Source: Prescottella agglutinans (lineage in GTDB: Bacteria > Actinomycetota > Actinomycetes > Mycobacteriales > Mycobacteriaceae). Taken from it: 64,000 nucleotides of DNA. Positions 1 to 9,285 of the stretch are shown here, in pieces. Every line of letters begins with the position of its first letter. Position 1 is the first letter of the stretch. Under the pieces are notes generated by a model that was given only the letters and a program-made list of their open reading frames with translations, was not told the DNA's origin and made no database searches. Location of the stretch: contig NZ_RKLP01000008.1 of the NCBI RefSeq assembly GCF_004011865.1, positions 186,001-250,000 on the forward strand, written 5' to 3'. A program made the translations under genes and the position numbers.

Positions 1-107
1 CCCTGGACATCCCGGCCGGTATCGAGAATCTCCTGACCGGTGGCCTGACCGCCCGGTCGGCCGAGGCGGGTTCGCTGCGGACGCTGCTGTCGGGAGGGAC
101 CGGATGA
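1..107 (+). CDS. Mce family protein, C-terminal end only
   Basis: The window opens inside a reading frame that runs to a TGA at 105-107. Only about 34 residues are visible, rich in Gly, Leu and Ala, ending ...LLSGGTG. The stop overlaps the ATG of the next gene in an ATGA arrangement, the tight coupling expected inside an mce operon. By position, directly before an MceF-like gene, this would be the MceE-like lipoprotein subunit of a lipid importer. That assignment rests on gene order, because the visible tail carries no diagnostic motif. Confidence 0.6.
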   Translation, partial: LDIPAGIENLLTGGLTARSAEAGSLRTLLSGGTG

Positions 108-1324
108 GGCGAGTCGTGCTGGTCCAGCTGATCCTGTTCGCGCTCACCGCCGCGGTCGTGATCCCGTTCGGCATCGCCTACGTGGTGGGCTCCCGGGCGT
201 TCGGCGATCCGATCCGGTTGCACACGAACATGTCCGACGCGCTCGGCCTGACCGCGGGCACGAGCGTCACCTACCGCGGCGTCCAGGTGGGCCGGGTCGC
301 GTCGGTGACGCTCGATGGCGGCCGGGACGGGGCGCGGATCGAGTTCGACCTCGACCCCGGCACCCGCATTCCGCGCGACAGCATCGCGAAGGTCACGATG
401 AGCACCGCCGCCGGCATCCAGAACGTCGATATCTACCCGACCACCGGGTCCGGTCCCTATCTCGAGGACGGCGACATCCTCCCGGCGCCGCAGGATCAGC
501 AGCCGGTCCAGATGGATCAGCTCATGGGCGACGCCGCGAAACTGTTGGGCGGCATCGACCCCGAGGCCGTCGGTACCCTCGGCACCGAACTGGGGGAGGC
601 ATTCGACGGCCTCGGCCCCGGTCTGGCGAGCATGATCGACGACGGTGACAAGCTGTCGGCCCTGCTGGAACGGCAGGCGCCGCAGCTGCGGTCGCTGTTC
701 ACCCGCACCGCGAGCCTGGTCGGGGCGATGGCAGACCAGGCCGACGCGTTCGGCCGGGGGACGGCCGCGGCGCGGACGGTCACCGGCCAACTCGACGACA
801 ACTCGCCGACGCTGGTGTACCTGTTGGACCGTTCGCCGGACGCGCTCGCCCACACCCGAGAGCTGTTCGATCGCTACCACGACACGTTCGGCGCGTTGCT
901 GGCCAACCTGGCTACCGTCACCCCGATCATCGCCGACCGGCGTAACGCTCTGGCCGCGGGACTCGACGAGATCCCCGAGGGGCTCGGCAAGCTCGAGTCG
1001 ATCGTCAAGGGGGACAGGGCCGAGTTCGCACTCGTCGGCACGCAGGGGCCGGTGTGCAACTACGACACGCAGCGCCGCGCCGTGGGGGACCTGAGTCCCA
1101 CCCAGCCGAACCTCACGCTGTACTGCCCGCCCGGCCCGAACATCGCGCAGCGCGGATCACGCACGGCACCGCGACCCGACGATCTCGGGCTGCAGAACGC
1201 GACCACCCCGGGCGCGGTCATCGGTCCGCCGATGGTCCCGGACCCGGTCCTCGTCCCCACCGGGGCCGAGGCGCTCGACCAATGGAACCAACTGCTGGAG
1301 GAGCTCGGAGATGGCGAACGATAA
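104..1324 (+). CDS. MCE family protein, MceF-like subunit of a lipid import system
   Basis: 406 residues. An N-terminal membrane anchor (about residues 4-27) is followed by an MlaD/MCE domain (about 38-115) with the typical run LTAGTSVTYRGVQVGRV, then a long helical region and a Pro-rich tail. MCE proteins form a periplasm-spanning hydrophobic tunnel that delivers lipids or sterols to YrbE permeases and an Mce ATPase. The last subunit, MceF, keeps an N-terminal anchor and is followed by Mce-associated proteins, as here. The start overlaps the upstream stop and the 3' end overlaps the next gene by 14 bp, so the genes are co-transcribed. The substrate (fatty acid, sterol or other) cannot be told from this fragment. 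Confidence 0.9.
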   Translation: MRRVVLVQLILFALTAAVVIPFGIAYVVGSRAFGDPIRLHTNMSDALGLTAGTSVTYRGVQVGRVASVTLDGGRDGARIEFDLDPGTRIPRDSIAKVTMSTAAGIQNVDIYPTTGSGPYLEDGDILPAPQDQQPVQMDQLMGDAAKLLGGIDPEAVGTLGTELGEAFDGLGPGLASMIDDGDKLSALLERQAPQLRSLFTRTASLVGAMADQADAFGRGTAAARTVTGQLDDNSPTLVYLLDRSPDALAHTRELFDRYHDTFGALLANLATVTPIIADRRNALAAGLDEIPEGLGKLESIVKGDRAEFALVGTQGPVCNYDTQRRAVGDLSPTQPNLTLYCPPGPNIAQRGSRTAPRPDDLGLQNATTPGAVIGPPMVPDPVLVPTGAEALDQWNQLLEELGDGER

Positions 1325-1898
1325 GACCGGGATCGACACCGCCGCCGGCGCGACCGCGACCGCGACACCGCCGGTCTCGGACCCGGAGTCCCGGCCCGCC
1401 GACGTCGCACCCGCGCGCAGATCGCGATCCCGGATCGCCGCCACGGTCCTCGCGGTCCTGGTCGCCGTGCTCACGGTGCTCTCCGCGGTGCTCGGATGGC
1501 TGCTGTGGCAGCAGCATCGCACCGACTCGCTCCGCGCCGCGGCCGTCGACACCACGCGCGACTACGCGCAGACGATCGCCACGTTCGACTACCAGAACCT
1601 CGATGCCAACCGCGACAAGATCGCGGGGATGTCCACGCCGGAGTTCGCCGGCAAGTACAACGAAATGGTCGACGCCCTGAGCAAACTCGTCACCGACGGG
1701 CAGGGCACCGCCACCGCGACGGTGACGAACATCGGCGTCGAGAGCCTCGACGACTCGAGCGCCGTCGTGCTGGCGTTCGTGGACCAGGAGGCGAAGAATG
1801 TGATTGCCCCCGAGGGGAAGTCGCAGAAGTACCGAATGGTCGTCACGCTCGTCCGTGAGGACGACCGTTGGATCGTCGACAACGTCGAGACGAAGTAG
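1311..1898 (+). CDS. Mce-associated membrane protein (Mam/Mas type)
   Basis: 195 residues: a low-complexity Ala/Thr/Pro cytoplasmic N-terminus with basic residues at about 36-42, one transmembrane helix (about 43-65), then an extracytoplasmic domain of about 125 residues ending in DRWIVDNVETK. This anchor plus a small NTF2/SnoaL-like domain is the pattern of Mce-associated proteins, which stabilise Mce complexes in mycobacteria and rhodococci. It overlaps the MceF-like gene by 14 bp, so translational coupling is likely. It closes the mce operon. The fold assignment is from family knowledge rather than from a signature motif. Confidence 0.8.
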   Translation: MANDKTGIDTAAGATATATPPVSDPESRPADVAPARRSRSRIAATVLAVLVAVLTVLSAVLGWLLWQQHRTDSLRAAAVDTTRDYAQTIATFDYQNLDANRDKIAGMSTPEFAGKYNEMVDALSKLVTDGQGTATATVTNIGVESLDDSSAVVLAFVDQEAKNVIAPEGKSQKYRMVVTLVREDDRWIVDNVETK

Positions 1899-1936
1899 CC
1901 GCCGAAACGACAACCGCCCGACCGGGAGGAGCCCCC

Positions 1937-2839
1937 GTGCCGACCCGATACCTGGATCTCGCCGGGTCCGAACCGCGATTGACCAACGAGCGCACGCGCA
2001 TTCGGATCACGAGCGCCCCGCGCGGCGCGGATCGACACGCTCGTCTGCCCGACGCCCTCGACTTCTGGTCGTTCGCCGGAGGCGCCGCGAACGTGGTGAT
2101 GCAACTGTCGTGGCCGGAAGTGGGGCACGGGGTCGCCGAGAGCAAGGTCGAATCCGGAAGTCTCGTCAAGCATCCGTGGAAACGTGCCCGCACCACCTTC
2201 ACGTACCTCTCGGTGGCGATCCTGGGATCCGACGACGAGCGCCGCGCCTACCGCGAGGCTGTCGACGGCGCGCACAGGTACGTGCGCTCGGACGAGGACA
2301 GCCCGGTGGCGTACAACGCCTTCCATCGTGAGCTACAACTGTGGGTCGCGGCGTGCCTGTTCGTCGGCTTCGAGGACACGCATCAACTGCTGCACGGGCG
2401 GCTGACACCCGATCAGGCCGAGGAGTTCTATCGGTCGTCGTCGACGCTCGGCACGACTCTTCAGGTCACCGAGGACATGTGGCCGGCCACCCGCGCGGAT
2501 TTCGACCGGTACTGGAACATCGCGTGCGAGCGCGTTGCGGTCGACGACACGGTCCGCGCGTACCTGACCGATCTGATCGGGTTGCGAATGGTGCGGTGGC
2601 CTCTGCGGTTTCTGTTCGGCGGCCTGCTGAGGTTCCTCACCGCCGGTTTCCTGCCGCCGTTGTTCCGCGAGCAACTCGGAATGGAATGGACCGACGACGA
2701 CCAGCGCCGCTTCGAACACCTCTTCGTCTTCGTCGCGTTCGTCAACCGCATTCTCCCGCGCTTCGTCCGGCATATGCCGAGCCGAATCCTGATGCGCGAT
2801 CTGCGGCGGCGGATCCGAACGGGGCGACGCCTCGTGTAA
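1937..2839 (+). CDS. Oxygenase MpaB family protein (DUF2236)
   Basis: About 300 residues. I chose the GTG at 1937 because GGGAGGA lies at 1924-1930; an upstream TTG at 1868 in the same frame would overlap the previous gene and has no such site. The protein has the DUF2236/MpaB look: an N-terminal region with ANVVMQLSWPEVGHGVAESKVESG, a middle block YNAFHRELQLWVAACLFVG with candidate haem or metal His, and a hydrophobic helical section around residues 225-250. The family includes mycophenolic-acid MpaB and the latex-clearing b-type oxygenase Lcp. Substrate unknown. It lies 38 bp after the mce operon and may be its last gene. Confidence 0.8.
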   Translation: MPTRYLDLAGSEPRLTNERTRIRITSAPRGADRHARLPDALDFWSFAGGAANVVMQLSWPEVGHGVAESKVESGSLVKHPWKRARTTFTYLSVAILGSDDERRAYREAVDGAHRYVRSDEDSPVAYNAFHRELQLWVAACLFVGFEDTHQLLHGRLTPDQAEEFYRSSSTLGTTLQVTEDMWPATRADFDRYWNIACERVAVDDTVRAYLTDLIGLRMVRWPLRFLFGGLLRFLTAGFLPPLFREQLGMEWTDDDQRRFEHLFVFVAFVNRILPRFVRHMPSRILMRDLRRRIRTGRRLV

Positions 2840-3040
2840 CGCATCGGCCACATTCGGTCCGGCGAGGGTCACAACTCGAACAACTGCAGCTCGAGGCATT
2901 GCGGAGGGCACTTCGGCGCGTACTATCAGTAGTGCGGATCGAGTGAGTAATCGGTAACGGTGAAAGGCTCGTGAAACAGAGATGCCGCCGAGGATGTGTA
3001 TGCATTCCCGGCGACACCCCTGTTTGGGGGAGTTTGCCCC

Positions 3041-3985
3041 TCACATCGTCTTCGTGAGCGCTCGTTTCAGGCCCAGGTGCATGTCCTCTCGCGTTCGGTC
3101 CGACACGGACACCCCGGGGAAAGCGTTGGATCCGTGGAAGGTCCCCGGCCGGTGGTGCAGTTCCACGGGAACACCGGCCCGCATCAAGCGCAGGGCGTAC
3201 TCGATCGCTTCGTCGCGCAACGGATCCAGTTCGTTGGCGGCGATCCACGCCGGGGGCAGACCGGAGACATCGTCGGCGCGGGCGGCCGCCGCATGGGGCG
3301 GAGTGTCCACGGACCGGCCGCCGAGGTAGAAGTTCCACCCGAGCACCGCCTGGCCGTGGGTCCACAACGGTGTGTCGGTGAATTCGTTGACCGACGGCGT
3401 CTCCAGGCGGTCGTCGAGCATCGGGTTGTCCAACAGTTGGTAGACGAGACGGGGCCCGTTCTCGTCGCGGACCCGGAGGGCGAGCGCGGCGGCAAGTCCC
3501 GCGCCCGCGCTGACACCCCCGATGGCCAGACGCTCGGGATCCACGCCGAGTTCGTCGGCGTGCTCCGAGACCCAGGTGAGTGCGGCGAGGCAGTCGTCCA
3601 GCCCGGCCGGATAGGGGTGCTCGGGCGCCAGGCGGTACTCAACGCTGACGACGACACACCCCACGGTGGTCGCGATCTCGACGCACGTGCGTTCCGATGC
3701 CTCGATCTCGCCGAAGACGTAGCCGCCGCCGTGGAACCAGACCAACGCGCCGAGCCGCGAGAAGCTCCCGGCGGGGGTGTAGATGCGGACCGGAACCTGC
3801 GGTGCACCCGGCGGTCCCGGGACCACGCGGTCGTCCACGGTCAGGTCGTGCGGGCGGACGACGTTCGTCGCGAGTTCGGCCGCGCGGATCCGCTGTCGCT
3901 CGCGGAAGGCCACGGGGTCGGTGATGTCGACGCGGGGGAGCGTCGGTAGCAGTGTGCGCAGCTCCGGATGAATGCGGTCGATCAA
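3041..3985 (-). CDS. Alpha/beta hydrolase, hormone-sensitive-lipase type esterase
   Basis: 314 residues using the TTG at 3985, which has an AGGAGG site (3990-3995) just upstream; a longer frame to 4015 exists but lacks one. The HSL-family motifs appear in order: HGGGYVFG (oxyanion hole), GVSAGAG (nucleophile Ser), ELDPLRDE (Asp) and GTFHG (His). The enzyme should hydrolyse short acyl esters in the cytoplasm. There is no signal peptide. It stands alone between the mce region and gatD-murT, transcribed towards the MpaB gene. Physiological substrate unknown. Confidence 0.9.
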   Translation of the reverse strand: MIDRIHPELRTLLPTLPRVDITDPVAFRERQRIRAAELATNVVRPHDLTVDDRVVPGPPGAPQVPVRIYTPAGSFSRLGALVWFHGGGYVFGEIEASERTCVEIATTVGCVVVSVEYRLAPEHPYPAGLDDCLAALTWVSEHADELGVDPERLAIGGVSAGAGLAAALALRVRDENGPRLVYQLLDNPMLDDRLETPSVNEFTDTPLWTHGQAVLGWNFYLGGRSVDTPPHAAAARADDVSGLPPAWIAANELDPLRDEAIEYALRLMRAGVPVELHHRPGTFHGSNAFPGVSVSDRTREDMHLGLKRALTKTM

Positions 3986-4124
3986 GGCGCCTCCTGGGTC
4001 TCGACGAGAGCACACTCGGGGAAGTTGTGTGCTGCAACGAGATCCAGGCTAGGAAGGGCGCGAACCGGGCGGACCGCATCCTCCCACCTGGCGGGACAGC
4101 ACGCGGTGGTGCCGTCCCGGGGCC

Positions 4125-4838
4125 TCAGCGCACCCGCAGGCGCTCGCGGCGCAGCAGGTCCACCTCGGGCAGATCCAGCGGCCGCAGTTCGTCGACCCCG
4201 AGGGCACGCTTCAGCAGCAGGTCGGCGAGTTCGGGGTTCCGGGCCAGGACCGGTCCGTGCATGTACGTGCCGATCACCGAACCCTGCGTGACGCCCTCGA
4301 GTCCGTCGCCGACACCGTTGCCCACGCCGTGTGTCACCCGGCCGACGGCCGTGGCGTCGGCGCCGAGAGTCGTTCCACCACGGTGATTCTCGAACCCCGA
4401 GAGGGGGGCGGTGAGGCCGTCGATCAGGGGCGACGTGACGACCTCGCCGATCGAGCGCGTCGCCTGCGGGGAAGTAGTGGCGTCGAGCATCGACACGCCC
4501 TCGACGCGTTCGCCGGCCGACGTCTCGTACCAGTGGCCGAGGACCTGGATCGCCGCACAGATCGCGAGGACCGGCGCGCCCCGTTCGGCGGCGCGCTGCA
4601 GCCCCGGATAGGTCTTGAGGTGCCGTGTGGCCAGGCGCTGCGCCGAGTCCTCGGCGCCGCCGAGGGTGTACAGATCGAGCGACTCGGGTACCGGATCGCT
4701 GAGGGTGATGTCGACGATCTCGGCGTCGTAGCCACGCATGCGCAGGCGCTGCCGCAGGATCAGAGCGTTGCCGCCGTCACCGTAGGTGCCCATGACGTCG
4801 GGCAGGACGAGGCCGATACGGACCGTGGACTCAGACAT
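4125..4838 (-). CDS. gatD: Lipid II isoglutaminyl synthase, glutaminase subunit GatD
   Basis: 237 residues, class-I glutamine amidotransferase fold. GatD releases ammonia from glutamine and passes it to MurT, which amidates the D-Glu of lipid II to D-isoglutamine in peptidoglycan synthesis. Visible features are the nucleophile loop ICAAIQVLG with Cys94 and the YMHGPVLARNP segment with His194, matching the Cys/His dyad of characterised GatD. The start codon overlaps the end of murT by 8 bp, and both run leftward as a two-gene operon, the order seen across Actinobacteria and Firmicutes. Likely essential by family precedent. Confidence 0.93.
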   Translation of the reverse strand: MSESTVRIGLVLPDVMGTYGDGGNALILRQRLRMRGYDAEIVDITLSDPVPESLDLYTLGGAEDSAQRLATRHLKTYPGLQRAAERGAPVLAICAAIQVLGHWYETSAGERVEGVSMLDATTSPQATRSIGEVVTSPLIDGLTAPLSGFENHRGGTTLGADATAVGRVTHGVGNGVGDGLEGVTQGSVIGTYMHGPVLARNPELADLLLKRALGVDELRPLDLPEVDLLRRERLRVR

Positions 4839-6087
4839 CGCGGCTGTTCTCCTTGGCGATTGCGGTGTTCAGGTCACGGAAGGCCGTGTAGTTCGCGAGC
4901 ACCTCGACCCGGCCGGGCGGGCACGACGCGATCGCCCGCATCGGATCGTGCTCGAGCGTGTGCTCGACGCCCGCGTACGTCAACCGGACCGCGAGGTCGG
5001 TGCCGCGTTCGCCGGCCGCGACCACCTTGACGCCCTCGAAGTGTTCGAAGCGCACGTCCCACAGCCACGACAGGTCCTCGCCGTCGGGCACCTGCCCGTT
5101 GACCGCGATCACCAGGCCGTCGACGCTGTGGTCGATCATCGACAGCGCCTCCTGCCAGCCGGCCGGGTTCTTCGCCAGCAGCATGTGCACCGAGTGCGCA
5201 CCCACCTGGACGGTGCTGTAGCGGCCGGCGACCTCCTCGACGATCGACGCGGCGGCGACGGCGTCCTCCGCCTTCGCGCCCATCGCGACGGCCGCGGCCA
5301 CCGCCTGCGCCGCGTTGCCGCGGTTCGCCTTGCCCGGCAGCGTCAGCTTCATCGGGATCACGAGACCGTCCGGCCCGTACAAATTGTCGTCGTCGAGCCA
5401 CCAGTCGGGTGTCGGGCGCGCGAAGTCCGACCCGGTGCTACGCCAGCGCGGCCCGTCCCACACGATCGGCTCGCCGGTGCGCGGGCAGCTCACGGAATCG
5501 CTCGCCCAGCCGCCGCCGGCGGCGACCCAGACCACGTTCTTGCAGTCGTACGCGACCGACGTGACCAGCACGTCGTCGCAGTTCGCGATCACGATCGCGT
5601 TCGGGTGCCGCTCGAGCCCGGCGCGCAGCTTGCGCTCGATCATGTTGATCTCACCGACCCGGTCCAGCTGGTCGCGGCTCAGGTTCAGCAGCACCACGAC
5701 CTCGGGGTTCACGGCGTCGCTCACGTGCGGTACATGCAGTTCGTCCACCTCGAGGGCGGCGAGCGGGGCGTCGACGCGGGCGGAGAGCGCGGCCACGATG
5801 CCGGCGTCCATGTTGGCGCCGTCGGCCTGCGTGGCGACCTCGTCGACGGTCGCCAGCGCGGCCGCCGTCATGCGGGTGGTGGTGGACTTGCCGTTGGTGC
5901 CGGTGATGACGACGGTGCGTCGTCCTCGGCCGAGCTGCTGCATCAGTGTCGGATCGATCTTGAGGGCGATCAGGCCGCCGATCATCGAGCCCTTGCCGCG
6001 GCCGGCCTTCTGCGAGGCCCAGGCCGCCGCAGCGGCCGCGCGCAGCGCGAGACGGCCCCGCAGTGTCATCCGAGTGCTAGTTCCCAC
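4831..6087 (-). CDS. murT: Lipid II isoglutaminyl synthase, Mur-ligase-like subunit MurT
   Basis: 418 residues. Mur-ligase central domain with the ATP loop GTNGKSTTTRM (about residues 51-61) and a C-terminal DUF1727-type domain. MurT activates the alpha-carboxyl of D-iGlu in lipid II with ATP and uses ammonia from GatD. A short CP-containing segment (VSCPRTGEPIVWDG) marks the place of the zinc-ribbon insertion of MurT proteins, although fewer Cys are visible than in the Cys4 type. The start is the GTG at 6087; an in-frame ATG at 6069 is the alternative. Its 3' end overlaps gatD. Confidence 0.92.
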   Translation of the reverse strand: MGTSTRMTLRGRLALRAAAAAAWASQKAGRGKGSMIGGLIALKIDPTLMQQLGRGRRTVVITGTNGKSTTTRMTAAALATVDEVATQADGANMDAGIVAALSARVDAPLAALEVDELHVPHVSDAVNPEVVVLLNLSRDQLDRVGEINMIERKLRAGLERHPNAIVIANCDDVLVTSVAYDCKNVVWVAAGGGWASDSVSCPRTGEPIVWDGPRWRSTGSDFARPTPDWWLDDDNLYGPDGLVIPMKLTLPGKANRGNAAQAVAAAVAMGAKAEDAVAAASIVEEVAGRYSTVQVGAHSVHMLLAKNPAGWQEALSMIDHSVDGLVIAVNGQVPDGEDLSWLWDVRFEHFEGVKVVAAGERGTDLAVRLTYAGVEHTLEHDPMRAIASCPPGRVEVLANYTAFRDLNTAIAKENSRDV

Positions 6088-6154
6088 GTGCCGAGTTTTC
6101 CACAGGCGCGACGGGGACGTGTTCCGGTGCCACGCGTGCCGCTCCGGAAACGGC

Positions 6155-6186
6155 GATGCCGCGCCCCCGAACGGAAGCGCGGCATC
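6155..6186 (-). terminator. Hairpin after the SHOCT protein gene
   Basis: Perfect 10-bp inverted repeat (GATGCCGCGC / GCGCGGCATC) with a 12-nt loop, 30 bp beyond the stop of the leftward gene at 6217 and before the murT start. No long T tract follows, as is common for high-GC terminators. Confidence 0.6.
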
Positions 6187-6216
6187 ACGAAGGGTGAAGC
6201 GGCAAGCGCCGGAGGG

Positions 6217-6597
6217 TCAGCTCGCCAGCGCCTTGGCCTTGAGCGACTCGAACTCCTGCGGCGTGATGGTGCCGGCGTCGAGCAGGACCTTGGCGTCGGC
6301 GATCTGCTCCGCACCCGACTTGCCCGCGACCTGGCGGATGTAGGACTCCTGCGCGTCCTGCATCTGCTGGGCCGCGCGGACCGAGCGCTTGGTCATGTCG
6401 TCGCCCTTGACGATCAGGTAGATCAGCGCCGTGATGAACGGAAGGATGATCAGGAAGACCACCCAGATCGCCTTGACCCAGCCGGAGCTCTTGTGGTCCC
6501 GGAACAGGTCGGTGATGATCGAGAACAGCAGCATCAGGTACGCGACGAACGCGAAGCTGACGAGAATCACCCAGAGAAAATCCCAGAAAGAGTCCAT
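6217..6597 (-). CDS. Small SHOCT-domain membrane protein
   Basis: 126 residues from the ATG at 6597; a GGAGC site sits upstream. The longer frame to 6795 would run into the alkylsulfatase promoter and lacks support. Two transmembrane helices (about residues 8-30 and 42-63, the second in a phospholipase-D-nuclease N-terminal-like segment) are followed by a linker and a C-terminal SHOCT motif (about 95-124, AKVLLDAGTITPQEFESLKAK). SHOCT modules are thought to mediate oligomerisation or anchoring. Function unknown. It is divergent from the alkylsulfatase gene across 6598-6770. Confidence 0.8.
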   Translation of the reverse strand: MDSFWDFLWVILVSFAFVAYLMLLFSIITDLFRDHKSSGWVKAIWVVFLIILPFITALIYLIVKGDDMTKRSVRAAQQMQDAQESYIRQVAGKSGAEQIADAKVLLDAGTITPQEFESLKAKALAS

Positions 6598-6770
6598 CTT
6601 CAGAGCTCCATTCACGTGTTCAGCCGAAAGTGCATCTGACTGTGACACAAACGGCGGCTCGATTGCGTCATTCGAGGCGGGTGAATTCCAAGTCGCGACG
6701 AACAATCGGCGAACGGGAGATGATTGGCGGGAACCGACCCACGTAAGTGACTTCCGATTGGGGCTTCGCG

Positions 6771-8663
6771 ATGACGGTTCCGGCAGATGCGACACCCGAG
6801 ATCGCCGCGGCCAACGCGCGGTCGGTGGTCACCCTGCCCGAAGAGGACGCAGCGGACGTCGAGCGGGGCTTCGTGGCGGCCCTGACTCCCTGCACGGTGC
6901 GGAACGCCGCCGGAACCGTCGTATGGGACAACGACTCCTATTCGTTTCTCGCCGCCGAATGCCCGCCGACGGTCGATCCGAGCCTGTGGCGGCAGAGTCG
7001 CCTCGCCGCCAAGCAGGGTCTCTTCGAGGTTTGCGACGGCATCTACCAGGTTCGCGGTCTGGACATTTCGAACATGACGATCGTCGAGGGCGACACCGGC
7101 GTCATCGTCGTCGACCCCCTCATCTCCGCCGAGACCGCCGCGGCGGCACTGGCCCTGTACCGGGAGCATCGCGGAGACCGTCCCGTGGTCGGGGTCGTCT
7201 ACACCCACTCGCACGTCGATCATTTCGGTGGCGTCAAGGGCGTCACCGACGTCGAGTCGGTCGAGGCCGGTCGCTGCCCGGTGATCGCCCCCGCGGGTCT
7301 GGTGGAACACGCGGTCGCGGAGAACGTCTACGTCGGCACGGCGATGGCCCGCCGCGCCGCGTACATGTACGGGACCGCGCTGCCGCGGAACCCGCGCGGA
7401 TCGGTCGGATCGGGTCTCGGTCAGGCCACGTCGACCGGAACGGTCACGCTGATCGCGCCCACGGTCTTCGTCGAACGCACGGGACACACCGAGGTGGTCG
7501 ACGGCGTCCGGATCGAGTTCCAGTCGACACCGGGCACCGAGGCGCCCGCGGAGATGAACTTCCATCTCCCGGACCGGCGGGCACTGTGCATGGCGGAGAA
7601 CGCAACTCACACCCTGCACAACCTGCTCACGTTGCGCGGGGCGCTGGTCCGGGATCCGCACGCCTGGGCCAAGTACCTCACCGAGGCGATCAATCGGTAC
7701 GCGGCCGACTCGGACGTGTTGTTCGCGTCCCACCACTGGCCCACCTGGGGAACCGAGCGGCTCACCGAATTCCTCGCCCGGCAACGGGATCTGTACGCCT
7801 ACCTGCACGACCAGACCGTGCGGCGAATGAACCAGGGCCGTACCGGGATCGAGATCGCCGAGGAGTTCGAGCTGCCGCCCGTGCTCGGGAAGTCGTGGCA
7901 CGCGCGCGGCTTCTACGGTTCGGTCAGTCACAACGTCAAGGCCATCTACCAGCGCTACCTGGGGTGGTTCGACGGCAATCCGGCGCACCTGTGGGAGTAC
8001 CCGCCGGTCGAGTCGGCGAAGCGCCACGTCGAGTTCATGGGTGGCTCCGCGGAGGTGCTGCGCAAGGCGCGGAAGTCTTTCGCGGAGGGCGATTTCCGAT
8101 GGGTCGCTCAGGTTGTCGACTATGTCGTCTTCGCCGATCCCGACAACGTCGACGCGCGGGAGTTGCAGGCCGCCGCCCTCGAGCAGCTCGGGTACGGTGC
8201 CGAGAACGCGACCTGGCGCAACTTCTACCTCACGGGGGCGCTGGAACTGCGCAGTGGCCCGGTCGGTTCGCCGACGCGGGTCGCGGCACCCGACCTCGCG
8301 CGGGCACTGTCGGTGGAGCAACTGTTCGATGCGATCTCGCTGCGCGTCGACGGGCCCAAGGCATGGCACGCCCACATCGTGATCGACTGGGACATCAGCG
8401 ACGACGGGTGCGTACACCGGATGGAACTGCGGAACGGTGTGCTCGTGCACTGGGACCTCGACGTCGACCGGCCCGTTCCGGATCCGGACGCCCGGTTCAC
8501 GATTCCGCGCCGCCTGCTGTTGGGCGTGCTACTGGGCCTGGTCGACCTGCCCGAGGCGATCGCCGACGGGCGCGTCGACGCGGTGGGCGACGTGCGCAGG
8601 CTGACCGAGTTCGCCGACTATCTCGACGACCCGGATCCGGGCTTCGCGATCGTGACGCCCTGA
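6771..8663 (+). CDS. Alkyl sulfatase of the metallo-beta-lactamase fold (SdsA/BDS1 type)
   Basis: About 630 residues from the ATG at 6771; a GTG at 6747 is an alternative, and neither has a strong ribosome site. The binuclear zinc motif THSHVDHFGG is at about residues 145-154, followed by the second-shell ENATHTLHNL segment and a C-terminal SCP2-like domain. This is the domain order of type III alkylsulfatases, which hydrolyse alkyl sulfates such as SDS to alcohol and sulfate without formylglycine. No signal peptide is evident, unlike secreted SdsA1. It fits the sulfur-scavenging theme of the window. Length matches the family (600-660). Confidence 0.9.
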   Translation: MTVPADATPEIAAANARSVVTLPEEDAADVERGFVAALTPCTVRNAAGTVVWDNDSYSFLAAECPPTVDPSLWRQSRLAAKQGLFEVCDGIYQVRGLDISNMTIVEGDTGVIVVDPLISAETAAAALALYREHRGDRPVVGVVYTHSHVDHFGGVKGVTDVESVEAGRCPVIAPAGLVEHAVAENVYVGTAMARRAAYMYGTALPRNPRGSVGSGLGQATSTGTVTLIAPTVFVERTGHTEVVDGVRIEFQSTPGTEAPAEMNFHLPDRRALCMAENATHTLHNLLTLRGALVRDPHAWAKYLTEAINRYAADSDVLFASHHWPTWGTERLTEFLARQRDLYAYLHDQTVRRMNQGRTGIEIAEEFELPPVLGKSWHARGFYGSVSHNVKAIYQRYLGWFDGNPAHLWEYPPVESAKRHVEFMGGSAEVLRKARKSFAEGDFRWVAQVVDYVVFADPDNVDARELQAAALEQLGYGAENATWRNFYLTGALELRSGPVGSPTRVAAPDLARALSVEQLFDAISLRVDGPKAWHAHIVIDWDISDDGCVHRMELRNGVLVHWDLDVDRPVPDPDARFTIPRRLLLGVLLGLVDLPEAIADGRVDAVGDVRRLTEFADYLDDPDPGFAIVTP

Positions 8664-8740
8664 GGAGGCATGCGTATCGAACTGTCGTAGCCGACCGATA
8701 GGTTCGTCGGGGACGGGTCGCTGACGAGGGAGGGAGAGCG

Positions 8741-9169
8741 GTGGCCGACAATGCGCGATCGTCGGGGGTGTCGTGGGCGGGAATGGTCGACTGGCTGGTC
8801 GACTCGCTGACCGATCAACCCGTTGCGTTCATGCTCGAGATGGGGCCGAGCGGATACCGCAGCCACGACGAGGACGAGGTCGTGTGCGCGCAGATCCAGG
8901 TGCTCGAGGACGGCGTGCTGATGCTCCGGCGATCCCGTACCGTCCTCGACCAGTTGACGCTGTCCGACCACTCCGTCGACGGGTTGCCGCTGGACCGCTG
9001 GTTCTTCGACGACCACTTCGCCGACTGCACCGACGGTTACCTGTTCACCCGCGACGTGCGACTCGTCGCCGACGCGTGCGTCGCGTGGTTCCGCGACGAG
9101 TGGGGAACGCGGTCCACCGACGACCTCGGCTGCGACTACCGGTTTCCGGACGAGTTGCCGCGGCACTGA
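8741..9169 (+). CDS. Hypothetical protein, possibly a YbjN/TY-Chap-like fold
   Basis: 142 residues, GTG start with GAGGGAGA just upstream. Acidic (many Asp), soluble, no signal or membrane segment. The layout WAGMVDWLVDSLTDQPVAFMLE, then a beta-rich middle and a C-terminal helix before WGTRSTDDLGCDYRF, resembles small actinobacterial peptide-binding chaperone-like proteins. I cannot name a family with confidence. It follows the alkylsulfatase gene by 77 bp with no clear hairpin, so read-through is possible. Confidence 0.65.
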   Translation: MADNARSSGVSWAGMVDWLVDSLTDQPVAFMLEMGPSGYRSHDEDEVVCAQIQVLEDGVLMLRRSRTVLDQLTLSDHSVDGLPLDRWFFDDHFADCTDGYLFTRDVRLVADACVAWFRDEWGTRSTDDLGCDYRFPDELPRH

Positions 9170-9285
9170 CCGTGTCGCGTTCCCACCGAACGTTCACCCG
9201 AAAAGTGTGAGGTCCTCGCGGTGACTCTGTTCGTACGGTGCTGGTGAGGCCGACACGGCTGGACCCCACTGTGCGAGGAGACCCC

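Noticed and set aside
2930-2995. Possible riboswitch or promoter in the short AT-richer stretch after the MpaB gene
   Set aside because: No recognisable aptamer core was found and the downstream gene on that strand is absent; the nearest gene runs the other way.
3027-3040. Terminator-like GGGG/CCCC hairpin after the esterase gene
   Set aside because: Only 4 bp of stem with a 6-nt loop; too weak to call.
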